A DNA stretch of 64,000 nucleotides from Xestospongia muta (GCA_963693285.1 OY848920.1:746501-810500), one strand, 5' to 3'; positions 1 through 13,015 are shown, numbered from the stretch's first letter. A program made the numbers and translations. Notes: generated by a model not told the origin, from the sequence alone.

Positions 1-62
1 AATTATTAGAACAGATTACTATGAAAACAAAGTCTATGACCAAAATACAAACCAAACTAATT

Positions 63-3000
63 TTAGACTGGCACAAACTCCAGTCTGTTTTTAATAATTT
101 GATAACTGTCTAACTTCATACAATACTCTTTGTGTTGTTTGGATAAGTATAATGTCTGTATTGTAGTATTTTTGATGAGTGCAATACAAATAGTCTTGAT
201 ATCATCATTGTTCAGTGAAGTACCTTGGAGACGTAGTTCTGTTAATGATTTAGTTGTATTTATTAGTTTAGCTATTGTACTGGTACTGGCTGAAGTGATC
301 TGAGGATTATATCTGATGTTCAACGAAGTTAGTGTTTGGTTTTTATTGAGGCCTTCACAGATATATTGGACACCATTATCAGTGATGTTACAGTTGATGA
401 GATCTAGTTCTTCCAATGTCTTATAAATACTTAACATGGTAGATAAGTTACTGGTATCTTCATCTGTGATAGTAACATTATTCAACGATAACGACTCAAG
501 AGTAGTATTGGTAAAGAGAGCATCACTGATTTGTTTGATACCACCATTAAGTGAAGAGTAGCGAAGAATTAGGGTTATCATTGTTTTATTAGTAGTTTGT
601 AGCTCTGCTGATAATGTTGACATACATATATTGTCCAATGGAGTGCTGTGTATATCAAGTGTCCTCACTGCACACTTACTGAGATTACTAATAATTACAA
701 GAGCACTTTCAGGAGATGATGATCTGAGATTAATATCCCATCTACTTCCTTTGGTTTGTTGTTCATTTATTAATCTGCTAACAACCTCTTCACATTGTTC
801 AATAGTTGGTGAGATAAGCCAAACATTCTCTATATCATCTCTCCACTCAACTCTTCCTGTATGTCCTGTTATAAACAGAGTTAGTATGTAGATATAGTAT
901 ACACATATAATATATAGTGTTACAAACTGTACTATACAAAACATTATGAATTAAGTTCTAATGAACAAATTACAGGGATTACCTCCTAATTTGGGATCAT
1001 CATGAGATAATTCAGATTTAGCTAGTTGTAGTTCTGTATAATTTATAGGGAACTCCCCATAGACTCCATTCAGAGTCCCCTCACCCCATCCTTCATCAAT
1101 CTATGAAAATATATAATATAATTAGAGATGATCTTTAAATAATATGTTGACATAATGAATGGATGGACAAAAAGGATGTCTCCATACCTTAATGACATTT
1201 TTGATAACATCTCCAACATTTATAGTTAAATGACCACGTCGTAATTTGGTGTAAGATTGTTTGACAACAGCTTCTGTATAGACCACTAATACATCATTAT
1301 AATGTAACTTTATGAAACATCAAAACATAACATACCATAACCTGACTCTTTATCATCAGTTGAACCTTTTGCCTCATCTCTCAACTCATGTACTGAAGAC
1401 TCTACAATAAGTAATGACAATATAGTTTGTATAATATATGTAGTCAGGAGTGGATGAAGAAGAGAAGGAGTGTTCAACATTTATACACTAACATGTACTA
1501 TCTGTTATGACGAGTCCTTATCTTATAATACCATACAAGGTATATGCTTTCATAGGCAAAGTGGTGGCTAACTTTTGTGGTTATACAATTTTATCATGAT
1601 CAGGACCAGGCTAAAATAACGTTTCCATATATGGACAATGGACACATCCTAAGATATAGATATGGTACTATGACACTTACCATTGATAGATAGTCTGGAC
1701 TCTTCTTGACTAGACTTATGAAGTCCTTCATCAGTTAATGGTTTCTGAGGCTTTTGTATAAATGCTAAATTTAGTAACAATGTCATATAATGAGAAGTAA
1801 CAATTATCTACTAATATCAGTTACCTTTCAAGCTTTGCTTTAACTCCTCAATCTGTTTGTCTCTCTCTCTTACTTTTAAAGTCAATGATGTGATGATTTC
1901 TTGTAGTGTCTCTATCTCTCTCTGTCTTTTGTTAGACACTGACAATAACTCCTTCTCAAATACTGTAAAGAATATTCCATTAACACAATATAGTGTGTAC
2001 ATTATTAACATCTCACCTTCTCTTTCCTTGATGGTATTTCTTAACTGTTCTATCTGTAAAATTTTTGCTCTGTTCATTTTAGTACTTGCTTCTAACAAGT
2101 GTTTCAACTCAGACTCTATAAACAAGAGAGAACAAGTGTGTACATAGTACTTGTTGTTAAAAGTTTACCTTTAGTTTCTGTGACACTAGACATTTCTAGT
2201 ATTTTCTTTTTAAGTGTGTCTAGTTCCTCTTCAACAGCTATAAAGAAAGAAGCACTTTATTGATGATATAAAATGTTAAAAGTATAATTCATCATTACAT
2301 CAGATTTCTTACCTTCCTTCATTGCTAACAATGATGTCAAGTCATTAATCTCTCTTTCTTTCTGTTCTAACATTTGTTTCACTAAATTTAATTCCTCTTC
2401 AGTAGCTACAGTATATGAGATCAATACAATGATACAAGCTGTGTTACATGAATAAGACATTACTACCTTTCTTTCCTTGGTACATTTCTTCAATCTCCCT
2501 TTCTTTCATTACTTTTTCATCTATACAAAATATTTGACAGTAGTAAAAATAATTACACATAATATTTATGTACAATTATTCAACAAAGAGCTAGCACAAC
2601 AGTATTCAAATAGAGCTAATCAAATAATTTTCTACCTCTAGGACAAAAGAGATCCTATTATTATTGATACACTAGTGTACTAAATGGTCTATGTTCCTTT
2701 ATAGACTCAATCTAATGATGGACATATGAACTCTTAATAGTTTATTGTTCAATGTATGATTGTATTAAAGGTACTGCCATACAGTGTTGGTCATATTGTA
2801 CCACAAAGTTAATTTACATGATAGATGTGTTACATCAATTAAGTGTTTGTTGATTGTGGTACTAATTGATGAAGTCAGGTCTCTAAGAGTGTTAGGATAA
2901 TAAATCTGATAAAATGTGTAATGAAAACATTCAAGACATAGTCTCTTGTGCTTTTTTTCGTAATGTACTTGACTAACACCATATCTATTACTTCAAGGTT

Positions 3001-4616
3001 GGCCTGACCTTCACTGTTTCTAAGCTGGGATTTCAAATCATCCATTTCTGTTGTCATCTCTCTCATAATTGTGTCCCTTGATTCCAGTTTGTGTTTCAGA
3101 TCCTCTAAATCTTCTTCAATAGCTCTCATCTCCTATAAGTAATAAGATAATTTTTGTTTAGAAACAATTCAATTCTAACCTCATTCCTTTTACACTTATC
3201 AAAAATAATATGATAGCCAATAGTGAGTTTAATGACTCCCATTTCCTTAAGTAAGTCAAGATTGCTTTTGGCAGCCATTAACAGAAAATTCATCAACCTT
3301 AGTGGAGCATAGCAGATGATAATGATGGAGTTGCCTTCATTTACTGCTCTAACTTGGACAGATTTTGCCATATCTTCAAACGCCTTTGACAACAAACCTT
3401 TAATGTGACGGAGTGTTCATTCATTTGTCTTCCACTCCACAACAAACTCAATACTTTCACAAGTAAGATGAGAAGAAGAAGCTGTCTTGAAGTTTTGCTT
3501 AAGGCATATATCGGCTTTCACATTCTCACAAAAATCATCAACTTGTTTCTTGAATTCTGTAATCAGCTTTTGAGCTTCGATGATTTTATAACGATTAACA
3601 ATGGCTTCTAAGCAGCATATGTTAATGATGGTACATGAGTCTTGAACAATATCTATGACATCATCGAATGATTTGGCCGTACTCAATTGAGGTGCTAGCT
3701 CTTGGAAACACCTTCTAATGTACCTTTTCAGTTTGTCAAGTGAAGGAATGCCAGCTTCAATGAGAGGTGCAATATCATCAAACAGATTTCCATAGGTCAC
3801 TCTCATTTGATCAAACTCATATTGACGTGTGGCCGGAACTATGACTTGGGAAGGAAATGTTTGATCTGTGTAACAAAATGGGAAGTCACAATAGAATAAT
3901 ATGTAAATTTATTTACTATACTCCTGGAGTATGTCTTGAGCAATCTGTACTACTTCTTCTGATTTCAATAATATACTAGCGAACTTCTTTAATTTGTTTG
4001 GCTCTTCATACACTGTAGTACACAGTGCTTTCAATGGACCTTCTCCTAGTACACCTCCTGATCTATTCACTTCATCTAATGTCTCCTTAGAGATTACTCT
4101 CTCTGCATGTAACATCTGAACAATCTCCATAGGAAGAGTCAGTGATGAGAGCTTGTCAGTGTGTTTATGTAGCATTTGACAAGCTGGAGTGGAGAATTCT
4201 ATAACAAAAGAAGAAAATAAAAAATGACATTTTCTAAAATATCAATAATTGAATTTCTCACTGAATCCTATTATTTTTTCAGCAGCAAAATTTTCTCCTA
4301 TTTTGTGAAGGGCATCAGCTAATGAGTCCCATGTAGGACCTCCACTCTCAGTCACCTTGTCAGCTTTACCTAACCACAGAGTTAAACATTCCTGAAGACA
4401 ACTCTCTGGATCTTCTCTATACTTGGCTCTAATGTCTGACAGAGTAGGTTGTAATAGACCCAGTTGTAGACTAAGAGGAGACCAGCGATGGCTTGGGAAA
4501 AGACCTTTCTTCAAAGTTTCAATAATATCTTTCAAATTAGCAACATCTAAAATGAAAATGACATTTATAAATGAGAAAAGGAACTTAATTATTAACTGAC
4601 TCAGACTTGATGCCAT
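63..4616 (-). pseudogene. Death/CARD-like/X/coiled-coil/SH3/LRR gene, interrupted by one stop codon (copy A)
   Basis: Fifteen exons on the minus strand: 4616-4601, 4546-4262 (Death), 4198-3917 (CARD-like), 3865-3180 (X), 3132-3009, 2520-2467, 2405-2313, 2237-2169, 2115-2017, 1962-1825 (coiled coil), 1764-1681 and 1401-1336 (acidic linker), 1273-1188 and 1100-983 (SH3), 865-63 (LRR). The lengths add to exactly 1001 codons. SH3 hallmarks are the GDVI turn and a DEGW...G.LNG...FP.NYTEL second half. The LRR exon has ~28-residue ribonuclease-inhibitor-type repeats. The reading frame has a TGA at 3419-3417 (codon ~344, in X) where three paralogues have TGT (Cys) in the same WKTNEC context. Truncation there would leave Death+CARD-like+part of X. 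Exon 1 is only 16 nt, and the start ATG matches the MAS- start of the paralogues. Seen: exons and stop. Inferred: loss of full-length function, unless the stop is an allele or a sequencing error. Confidence 0.72.
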
Positions 4617-5479
4617 AGTCAATATTTCTTTGGAGGTCAAAGAAGGATGTGGTTGCAAACCTTAATTCCTAGTACTATAAATAGTATTACTCCTAGTACT
4701 ATAAATAGCATGACTTCCATATATGGCAATAGAGGTATATATATATATTCCATATATGGTATATACATGATATATCCACCTGGTAACATTAGTGACAATA
4801 CTTTAGTAGTATATTCAGTATGACACTCAGATATATAGTAAAGTATAGTGGACATCTTGTCAGAGTATGTACTAATCTCTTTGTAAAATTATAAAATTAT
4901 TTAAAGAGAGAAGAGAGTTAACATAAATTGAAATAAATAAGATAAAATCCTCTAACACTATAAACTGCTATATATTGTTACATAAAATCAATTATCTGTT
5001 TAGTTGTATGTAGTTCAGACTTCATTGTTCATGTGATAAACTAAATAATACTAATATTTAGGAACCAATATTTTATTGTTACTATAAATAGCATTTCAGA
5101 GTCACTTGTGTACTATAAATAGCACAATTAAATCATATTATTCACATATACAAATGCATATATATTTGTTTACATATCAAAGCTTACTCCTGGATACAGA
5201 GGTTGAATGAAGTGTTATCATTAGACCAAACAAGTGACCTGAGTATTTCTTTAATAAGAAGTATAGCTCTAATCATACACTGTCAATATGCCACACCCAC
5301 TATAGTACATGTACATGTATATTATGTTAGTCATACACTGTCAATATGCCATACCCACTATAGAACATGTACATGTGTAGAACAAACAAAACTGTTTTGT
5401 TTGTATTTTTATGTTTACTAAAAGAAAGAAGACATCAACAGAAATCAAAACTGAATTGAAAGCAAATATATAGAACAAA
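4617..5479. other. Intergenic, no gene seen
   Basis: AT-rich. It contains short repeated ACTATAAATAG-type motifs (4668-4712, 5080-5125) and a near-duplicated ~55-bp block (about 5275-5335 and 5330-5390) around CACTGTCAATATGCCA. No open frame here resembles the neighbouring families. Confidence 0.5.
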
Positions 5480-5638
5480 CTACTTTATAGTTATCAAAAA
5501 TTTAAATCTGTCTTTAACAACTTGATAACTGTCTAACTTCTCACAATACTCTTCATGTTGTTTGGATAAGTATAGTTTCTGTATTGTAGTATTTTCATTG
5601 AGTTCAGTACAAATAGTCTTAATATCATCATCGTTCAA
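5480..5638 (-). pseudogene. C-terminal scrap of an array-family LRR exon
   Basis: The minus strand encodes the last ~50 residues of the LRR exon: the DDDIKTIC helix, the TTIQKLYLSKQHEEYC segment and the KLDSYQV tail, ending in TAG at 5482-5480. Homology stops abruptly at about 5638, where the sequence joins an AT-rich flank that resembles the flank of the next LRR exon. It is a truncated copy left by duplication and has no upstream exons. Confidence 0.7.
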
Positions 5639-5799
5639 TTACAATTACAAATTCATTATTACTTATTATTGATGTTAATTAAAATATTACTGAGGGTGAA
5701 TGCGATGAACAGCAATGAATGAATTATTAGAACAGAAATGATTGGATTAATGAAACAAAAATGAATGAATTATTGAAGCAGATTACTATGGAAAAAAGT

Positions 5800-8700
5800 C
5801 TATGACCAGAACATAAGTCTGTCTTTAATAACTTGATAACTGTCTAACTTTTTACAATACTCTTCATGTTGTTCTGATAGGCGAAATGTCTGTATTGTAG
5901 TATTTTCAACCAGTAGTGCAGTACAAATAGTCTTGATATCATCGTCGTTCAGTGAAGTATTGTAAAGTTGTATTTCTTTTAATGATTTAGTTGTCTTTAT
6001 AAGTTCCACTATTGTACTGGTACTAGCTGAAGTGACCTGATGGTTATGGCTAATGTCCAACGTAGTCAGTGTTTGGTTTTTAGTGAGACCTTCACAGATA
6101 TATTGGACACCCTTATCAGTGACTTCACATTGAGGGAGTTGTAACTTTTGGAGGAACTGGTTTTTAGCAAGACCTTCACTGATATGTCGGATACCATTAT
6201 CAGTAATGTTGCAGGAGGAGAAATGCAGTACTTTTAGTGCCTCATTTTTACTTAATATTACAGAAAAGTGAGTCGCGTCTTCATCTGTGAGAGTAATAAC
6301 TGCCAACACTAATTCCTCAAGTGCAGCATTAACAATAAGGGCGTCTCTGATTTGTTCAATGTTGATACTACGAGAAAAACCTTTAAGACTTAATTTCTTT
6401 ATCGTTTTATTGGACACGAGTATTTTTGACAATGCTGTCATAAATGTATCATCCAATGAAGTGTTTGTTGTATGAAGTTCTCTTACTGCACATTCATTGA
6501 GATTATTTATAATTAAAAGAGCATTTTCAGGAGACAACGATGAGAGAGTGATACCCCATTTTTTTCTTGCTTGTTCTTCTTTCTTTAATCTGCTCACAAC
6601 GTCTTGACATTCTTCAGCATTTGATGATCTGAGATGAATCCAGCTACCATCATCATTCCATTTAACTCTTGAAGTATCTCCTTTTAATTATAAAATAGAG
6701 TTAATATGTAATATATTATGAAAAAACTTAAAATTCATGACAAATTTACATCTCATATCTTAAGATATTTACATATCAGTGATACCTGTGTCTGACTCTT
6801 TATTATCACCTAAACTGCTTGGCTCTGTCTCTGAAGGATCTAGAAATGTAATACAACATTATTAATTACATAATCATGGATTGTTGTTCACTATGAATTA
6901 ACATACAAGGTATATATGGCTTTAATGTATATAGTGGTCTGTATGGGTCTTATATGTCATCTACAAATGAATCTAACTAATGTACCTCTATAAATACATA
7001 CATAAATTATAACAAATAATCAAAGGTATGTGAGACTCAGTTGCATGCTAGCTTTTTTGGTAGGTCTAAAAACTTAAAATACTTAACAAATTTTTGTCTC
7101 ATATCCCAAATTATTTACATATCATTCATACCTGTGTCTGACTCTTTATTAACATCTGGAAAACTTGGCTCTACCTCTGAAGGCTCTAGAGATGTGATAC
7201 AAAATATTAATTACATGATGATGGACTATTGTTCACTGTACATTAACAGACAAGGTACACATGTAATGTGTAAGTATACACTATCTAATTGGCCAATGCC
7301 TCTGATTCCGTCCTATTAATACTCTCATATTAATACTCTCATTGTCATATGCCCATTTGTGAAAGAAATGGCACCTTTAGTTAAATCCTTGGATATAATA
7401 CAATAAAAATGGATTTGCTTGTTCTTAGTTTGTTATCTAACAAACTATTCATGCTAAAATAACATTTCCATATATGGACAATGGACACATCCTAAGACAT
7501 AGATATGGTACTATGACACTTACCATTGATAGATAGTCTGGACTCTTCTTGACTAAACTTATGAAGTCCTTCATCAGTTAATGGTTTCTGAGGCTTTTGT
7601 ATAAATGCTAAATTTAGTAACAATCTCATATAATGAGAAGTAACAATTATCTACTAATATCAGTTACCTTTCAAGCTTTGCTTTAATTCCTCAATCTGTT
7701 TGTCTCTCTCTCTTAGCTGTAATCTCAATCTTGTTATTATTTCTTGTAGTGTCTCTATCTCTCCTTGTCTCTCAACAGACACTGACAATAACTCCTTCTC
7801 AAAGACTATGGAATATCTCATTAATACAATAGTGTGTACATTATTAACATCTCACTTTCTTTTTCCTTGATGGTATTTGTTAACTGTTCTATCTGTAAAC
7901 TTTTTGCTCTGTTCATTTTAGTACTTGCTTCTAACAATGGTTTCAACTCAGACTCTATAAACAAGAGAGAACAACTGTGTACATAGTACTTGTTGTTAAG
8001 AGCTTACCTTTAGTTTCTGTGACACTAGACATTTCTAGTATTTTGTTTTTAAGTGTGTCTAGTTCCTCTTCAACAGCTATAAAGAGAGAACCATTTATTG
8101 TTGATATAAAATGTTAAAAGTATCACAAAATTCATTATTACATCAGATTTCTTACCTTCCTTCATTGCTAACAATGATGTCAAGTCATTAATCTCTCTTT
8201 CTTTCTGTTCTAACATTTGTTTCACTAAATTTAATTCCTCTTTAGTAGCTACAGTATATGAGATCAATACAATGATACAAGCTGTGTTACATGAATAAGA
8301 CATTACTACCTTTCTTTCCTTGGTACATTTCTTCAATCTCCCTTTCTTTCATTAGTTTTTCATCTATACAAAATATTTGACAGTAGTAAAAATGATTACA
8401 CATAATATTTATGTACAATTATTCAACAAAGAGCTAGCACAACAGTATTCAAATAGAGCTAATGAAATAATGTTCCTGTATAGACTCAATGTACTGATGG
8501 ACATATGAACTCTTAATAGTTTATTGTTCAATGTATGATTGTATTAAAGGTACTGCCATACAGTGTTGGTCATATTGTACCACAAAGTTAATTTACATGA
8601 TAGATGTGTTACATCAATTAAGTGTTTGTTGATTGTGGTACTAATTGATGAAGTCAGGTCTCTAAGAGTGTTAGGATATCAAATGTTGTACCACAAAACA

Positions 8701-10582
8701 CAAGAATAAATCTGATAAAATGTGTATTGAAAACATTCAAGACATAGTCTCTTGTGCTTTTTTCCTAATGTACTTGACTAACACCACATCTATTACTTCA
8801 AGGTTGGACTGACCTTCACTGCTTCTAAGTTGTGATTTCAAAAAATCCATTTCTGTTGTCATCTCTCTAATAATTGTGTCCCTTGACTCCAGTTTGTGTT
8901 TCAAATCCTCTAAATCTTCTTCAATAGCTCTCATCTCCTATAAGTAATAAGATAAGTTTTGTTTTGAAACAGTTCAATTCTAACCTCATTCCTTTTACAC
9001 TTATCAAAAATAATATGATAGCCAATAGTGAGTTTAATGACTCCAATTTCCTTAAGTAAGTCAAGATTGCTTTTGGCAACCATTAACAGAAAATCCATCA
9101 ACCTTAGTGGAGCATAGCAGATGATAATGATGGAGTTGCCTTCATTTACTGCTCTAACTTGGACAGATTTTGCCATACCTTTAAACGCCTTCGACAACAA
9201 ACCTTTAATGTGACGGAGTGTACATTCATTTGTCTTCCATTCCACAACAAACTCAATACTTTCACAAGTAAGATGAGAAGAAGAAGCTGTCTTGAAGTTT
9301 TGGTCAAGGCATATATCGGCTTTCACATTCTCACAAAAAGTATCAACTTGTTTCTTGAATTCTGTAATGAGTGTTTTAGCTTCAATGATTTCGTAGCGAT
9401 CGACAATGGCTTCTAAGCAACAAATATTAATGATGGTACACGTGTCTTGAACAATATATATAACTTTGTTGAATGATTTGACCTTACTCAATTGAGGTGC
9501 TAGCTCTTGGAAACACATTCGAAGGTACCTTTTCAGTTTCTTAAGTGAAGGAATGCTAGCTTTAATGAGAGGTGCAACACTATCGAAGAGATTTCCAAAG
9601 GTCACTCTCATTCGATCAAAATCATATTGACGTGTGGCCGGCACTACAACTTGGGAAGGAAATGTTTGATCTGTGTAACAAAATGGGAAGTCACAATAGA
9701 ATAATATGTAAATTTATTTACTATACTCCTGGAGTATGTCTTGAGCAATCTGTACTACTTCTTCTGATTTCAATAATATACTAGCGAACTTCTTTAATTT
9801 GTTTGGCTCTTCATACACTGTAGTAAGAAGTGCTTTCAATGGACCTTCTCCTAGTACACCTCCTGATATACTGACTTCATCTAACACCTCCTTAGAGATT
9901 ACTCTCTCTGCATGTAACATCTGAACAATCTCCATAGGAAGAGTCAGTGATGAGAGCCTGTCAGTGTGTTTATGTAGCATTTGACAAGCTGGAGTGGAGA
10001 ATTCTATAACAAAAGAAGAAAATAATAAATGAACTGTTCTAACATATCTATCATTGAATTTCTCACTAAATTCCATTATTTTTTCAGCAGCAAAATTTTC
10101 TCCTATATTGCGAAGAGCATCAGCTAATGAATCCCAAGTAGGCCCTCCATTGTCAGTCACCTTGTCAGCTTTATTCAACCATTGAATTAAACATTCCTGA
10201 AGACATCTCCTTACATCATCTTTATGGTTTGCTTCAATATCTTTCAGAGTGTGTGATAATAGACCCAGTTGTAGACCAAGAGGAAACCATTTATGATTTG
10301 GAAAATGAACTTGCTTCAAAGCATCAACTATTTCTTTCAAATTGTCAGTGTCTGTAATAAATGAAATGTTGTAAACCAATTTAGAAGTGATAATAAAGAC
10401 ATACTATCTATGTTGACAGAACATATATACATAAGTTACCAACTTTTTCAGAGAACGAGGAATTTAAAAAAAAACCACACTATAAGTGGTTTATTATATC
10501 ATGTACACTATGTACTTTATAAAATTGTATGAACTGAAATGTTCTTACCTAGCTGAGGTTGAGAAAGTATTTTTGAAGCCAT
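5800..10582 (-). CDS. Death/CARD-like/X/coiled-coil/LRR protein without SH3 (copy B)
   Basis: Fourteen exons: 10582-10549 (MASKILSQPQL), 10351-10067 (Death, with the W of PTWDSLADALRNIG), 10003-9722 (CARD-like), 9670-8985 (X), 8937-8814, 8363-8310, 8248-8156, 8076-8008, 7954-7856, 7805-7668 (coiled coil, KEREI/EKELL heptads), 7607-7524 (linker), 7185-7132 and 6839-6786 (two 18-codon acidic exons that look like duplicates of each other), 6680-5800 (LRR, 293 codons including stop). The sum is 979 codons with every junction in phase and no internal stop, so this copy looks functional. Unlike copies A, D and F it has no SH3 exons between linker and LRR. The likely role is a cytoplasmic LRR sensor or adaptor signalling through death-fold contacts (inference). 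X is uncharacterised. Its LRR differs more from the A/F/O group than those do from each other. Confidence 0.8.
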
Positions 10583-10680
10583 AGCGTTTCTTAAAGAAAT
10601 ATGGGGTGGGGTCAAACCAAAATTGGGTTGCATAACATATCATGAATACTATTATCAGAAAAATCGGATAACTTTGTATA
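10583..10680 (-). promoter_or_regulatory. Conserved 5' flank of array genes (copy B)
   Basis: The ~100 bp upstream of the ATG is shared with copies D (21964-22060), F (29753-29850) and the 50.0-kb gene. On the minus strand it has a GTATTCATGAT..GTTAT block, a C-rich run (complement of GGGGTGGG) and then TTTCTTTAAAGAAA before the start. Conservation above the flanking DNA suggests promoter or 5'UTR. No classical TATA box is assigned. Confidence 0.4.
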
Positions 10681-10951
10681 ATATGAATAATTTACCTACA
10701 AAAGTTAAATACCACTTATGCACTAAAATAGCCACAGAGTACTGCTTAATTTTAAACCACGTGTTCTGTCTATAATCATTGTGATGTTATCAGATGAACA
10801 GTTCTATTCAAGATAACAATGTTTGGCTGATGTAATAGTTATTAACAAAACTAAAATACTACTTTGAAGCTTTTAGCACTGGGTATTATAAATAAAATAT
10901 AAATTTGTTATAATAAACATTATTAACATATATATACATATATAGATATAG

Positions 10952-12481
10952 TTACAAGAAGAGTAGTCTGTCCTGAACGATCTCCTCAAGCTTCTCACAA
11001 CTCTCCTTATATTTCTTGGACAACACTAGTCTCTCTATTGTCTTGCTCATAGTAAGTGTGTAACAAATTGTCATAATATCATCATCTTCCAATGAAGTAT
11101 TTTGAAGATATAATTCTATCAATGATGTTGTTGTGTTTATAAGTTTAACTATTGTGTTGGTACTAATGGAAGTGATCAGAGTGTTGTTACCAACATTCAA
11201 CTTTATAAGAGTTTGATTTTTCGTAAGTCCTTCACAGATATGTCCAAAGCCATCATCAGTGATGTCACAATTAGATAGAACAACTTCTTTCAGTGTCTTG
11301 TTGCTACTGAACATTTCAGAAAAGTGAGACATATCTTCATCTGTGATAGTACTGTGCAATATCTCTAATCTGTCAATTGATCTGTTAATACAGAGAGCAT
11401 CCGTCAATGGTTTGATACCACCAGTAAGTGGAGAGGAAATAAAGTATATCCTTTTCATTGTTCGATTAGTTTTAAGTATTTCTGACAATGCCGAGACACA
11501 AGTGTTGTCTAATGGAGTCTGGTCGATGTAGAAAGCTCTCATTATGCACTCATTGAGATTGTTAATTACAACTAGAGCACTATCAGGAGATGAAGAAATG
11601 AGACGAATACTCCAATCTTTTCCTGTCTGTTCAGTCTTCAAGTGATTCATTACTTCATCAGCTTGTTTAGTAGTTGCCGAAGAGAGATCAACATAATTAT
11701 AACCCCATTGAATACTACCAGGATCTCCTATTAAACAGGTAACATGTATTATAACACACAAAATAGACCACACAAAATAATTACATAGTATACAATATAA
11801 ATTAGATACTACAGACAAAGCATAGAGTAGATAAACATAAGACACTCTGATTTCTTTCCCTTAGAGCTCACTGTATGTAAAGGATACAGTCTGCAGTATT
11901 GGTACAATTAAGTTATACCACTAAATAGTTTATGTAATATAAAATAATACTGGTAATGTATATCCTATAAGCACCACCTTGTCCTTTGATTGATACCATA
12001 GAAATTCATTGTGCTTTGTTAGCTGTACATTGAACTTCCATTGTATCATATCACAAATAAATATAACATACAATAACTATACTATATAAATACATTGTAC
12101 AGTATTATACAGACAAGGTACATACATGTACAATGAACACTAATCATTAATAAAGTGACTGCTGACTACAACAAATCTCATCATATAACATTTACATTTT
12201 TAATTGAGTATTTGTATATGGAACTAGGACTAAGATATAATATGTACCTTCATTAGTCTCTTCATCATCTGACTGTTTGTCATCAGTTGAATCTGTTAAC
12301 TGATCTCTCAACTCTGATATTAAAGACTCTAAACATAATAATACAAATAGTTTTATTATTATAATTATATAATTTTATGTACCTATTTGTTCACTGGGAT
12401 TATCTTCTTGACTAGACATAGTTAGTGTCTCTGGACATCCTTGGTCAAATGAAACTGGTTTCTGATCTTTTGATAAGACAT
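10952..12481 (-). CDS. LRR gene of the second LRR type, 5' end unresolved (copy C)
   Basis: The terminal exon 11727-10952 (258 codons with stop) encodes ribonuclease-inhibitor-like LRRs (repeats ...LKEVVLSNCDITDDGF.HICEGL...). It begins GDPGSIQWGYNYVDLSS, the same layout as the first-type LRR exon (short lead, then ~28-residue repeats). Two upstream exons fit by phase: 12328-12248 (acidic, ESLISELRDQLTDSTDDKQS) and 12481-12383 (linker with DQKP...SSQED), equivalents of the linker exons in the array family. No SH3 lies between. A further candidate exon at 12590-12544 does not fit by phase. The Death exon at 14232-13923 may be the 5' end, but I could not connect it. Of the four second-type LRR copies in the window this is the only one with an open frame. 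Confidence 0.65.
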
Positions 12482-12610
12482 CTGGATCAACAATGTATAA
12501 ATGGATATATAATTTTACAAAATGGATATATAGTTGGATATACCTCATTAGGATTCTTCCACCATTGTTCCCATTGATCAGTATAACAAGCTGTTATTGA
12601 TATATATCTA

Positions 12611-12640
12611 CAGAGAGAGAGAGAGAGAGAAAGAGAGAGT
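12611..12640. repeat. (GA)n microsatellite
   Basis: About 15 GA units with one AA interruption. Confidence 0.85.
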
Positions 12641-12913
12641 AATCATAAATTTTTAACCCTCTTTTTCCTTACCCAATAGGTGCATCAAACAAACCACACA
12701 TAGAACACAAACCACACATAGAACACTTTATCAGTGTATCCCTCTAATGGAACAGGAGTGCCCCCATTTGAGATCTCATGTAATACAATGAGGTTTTAAA
12801 CCATCAAGTAAACATGATGATGAATTGTGGATTTTGGGACCATGTACCTATGTAGTAGAAAGAGCATCATGTTACTTTGGAGGGACAGGAAAGAAAGAAA
12901 AATGATACATGTA

Positions 12914-13015
12914 CTAGAGAGGATTTGAACCGAGAAGGTTCTGATTATTAGTGAAACACTCATCCACTAGACTATCACTATTAGCTACTCATCCACTAGA
13001 CTATCACTATTAGCT
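12914..13015 (-). repeat. tRNA-like (SINE-type) relic with a 29-bp tandem duplication
   Basis: The minus strand reads like a tRNA: an A-box-like TAGTCTAGTGGATGAG and, about 40 nt on, a perfect B-box-like GGTTCAAATCC. The A-box end is duplicated in tandem (12958-12986 and 12987-13015, identical). No convincing cloverleaf or acceptor stem is visible, so this is a tRNA-derived repeat or tRNA pseudogene rather than a working tRNA. Confidence 0.5.

Noticed and set aside
631..891. Plus-strand frames opposite LRR exons (also 25372-25677, 41031-41279, 62260-62505)
   Set aside because: They are antisense shadows recurring wherever the LRR exon occurs, and have no splice or start context of their own.
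4617..4658. Upstream start (MQPHPSLTSKEIL...) for copy A
   Set aside because: The MAS- start at 4616 matches the paralogues; the longer frame is open only by chance.
12544..12590. Exon linking the Death exon at 14232 to copy C
   Set aside because: Good splice sites, but its phase fits neither a direct join to 12481 nor a consistent chain, so it was left out of the gene model.
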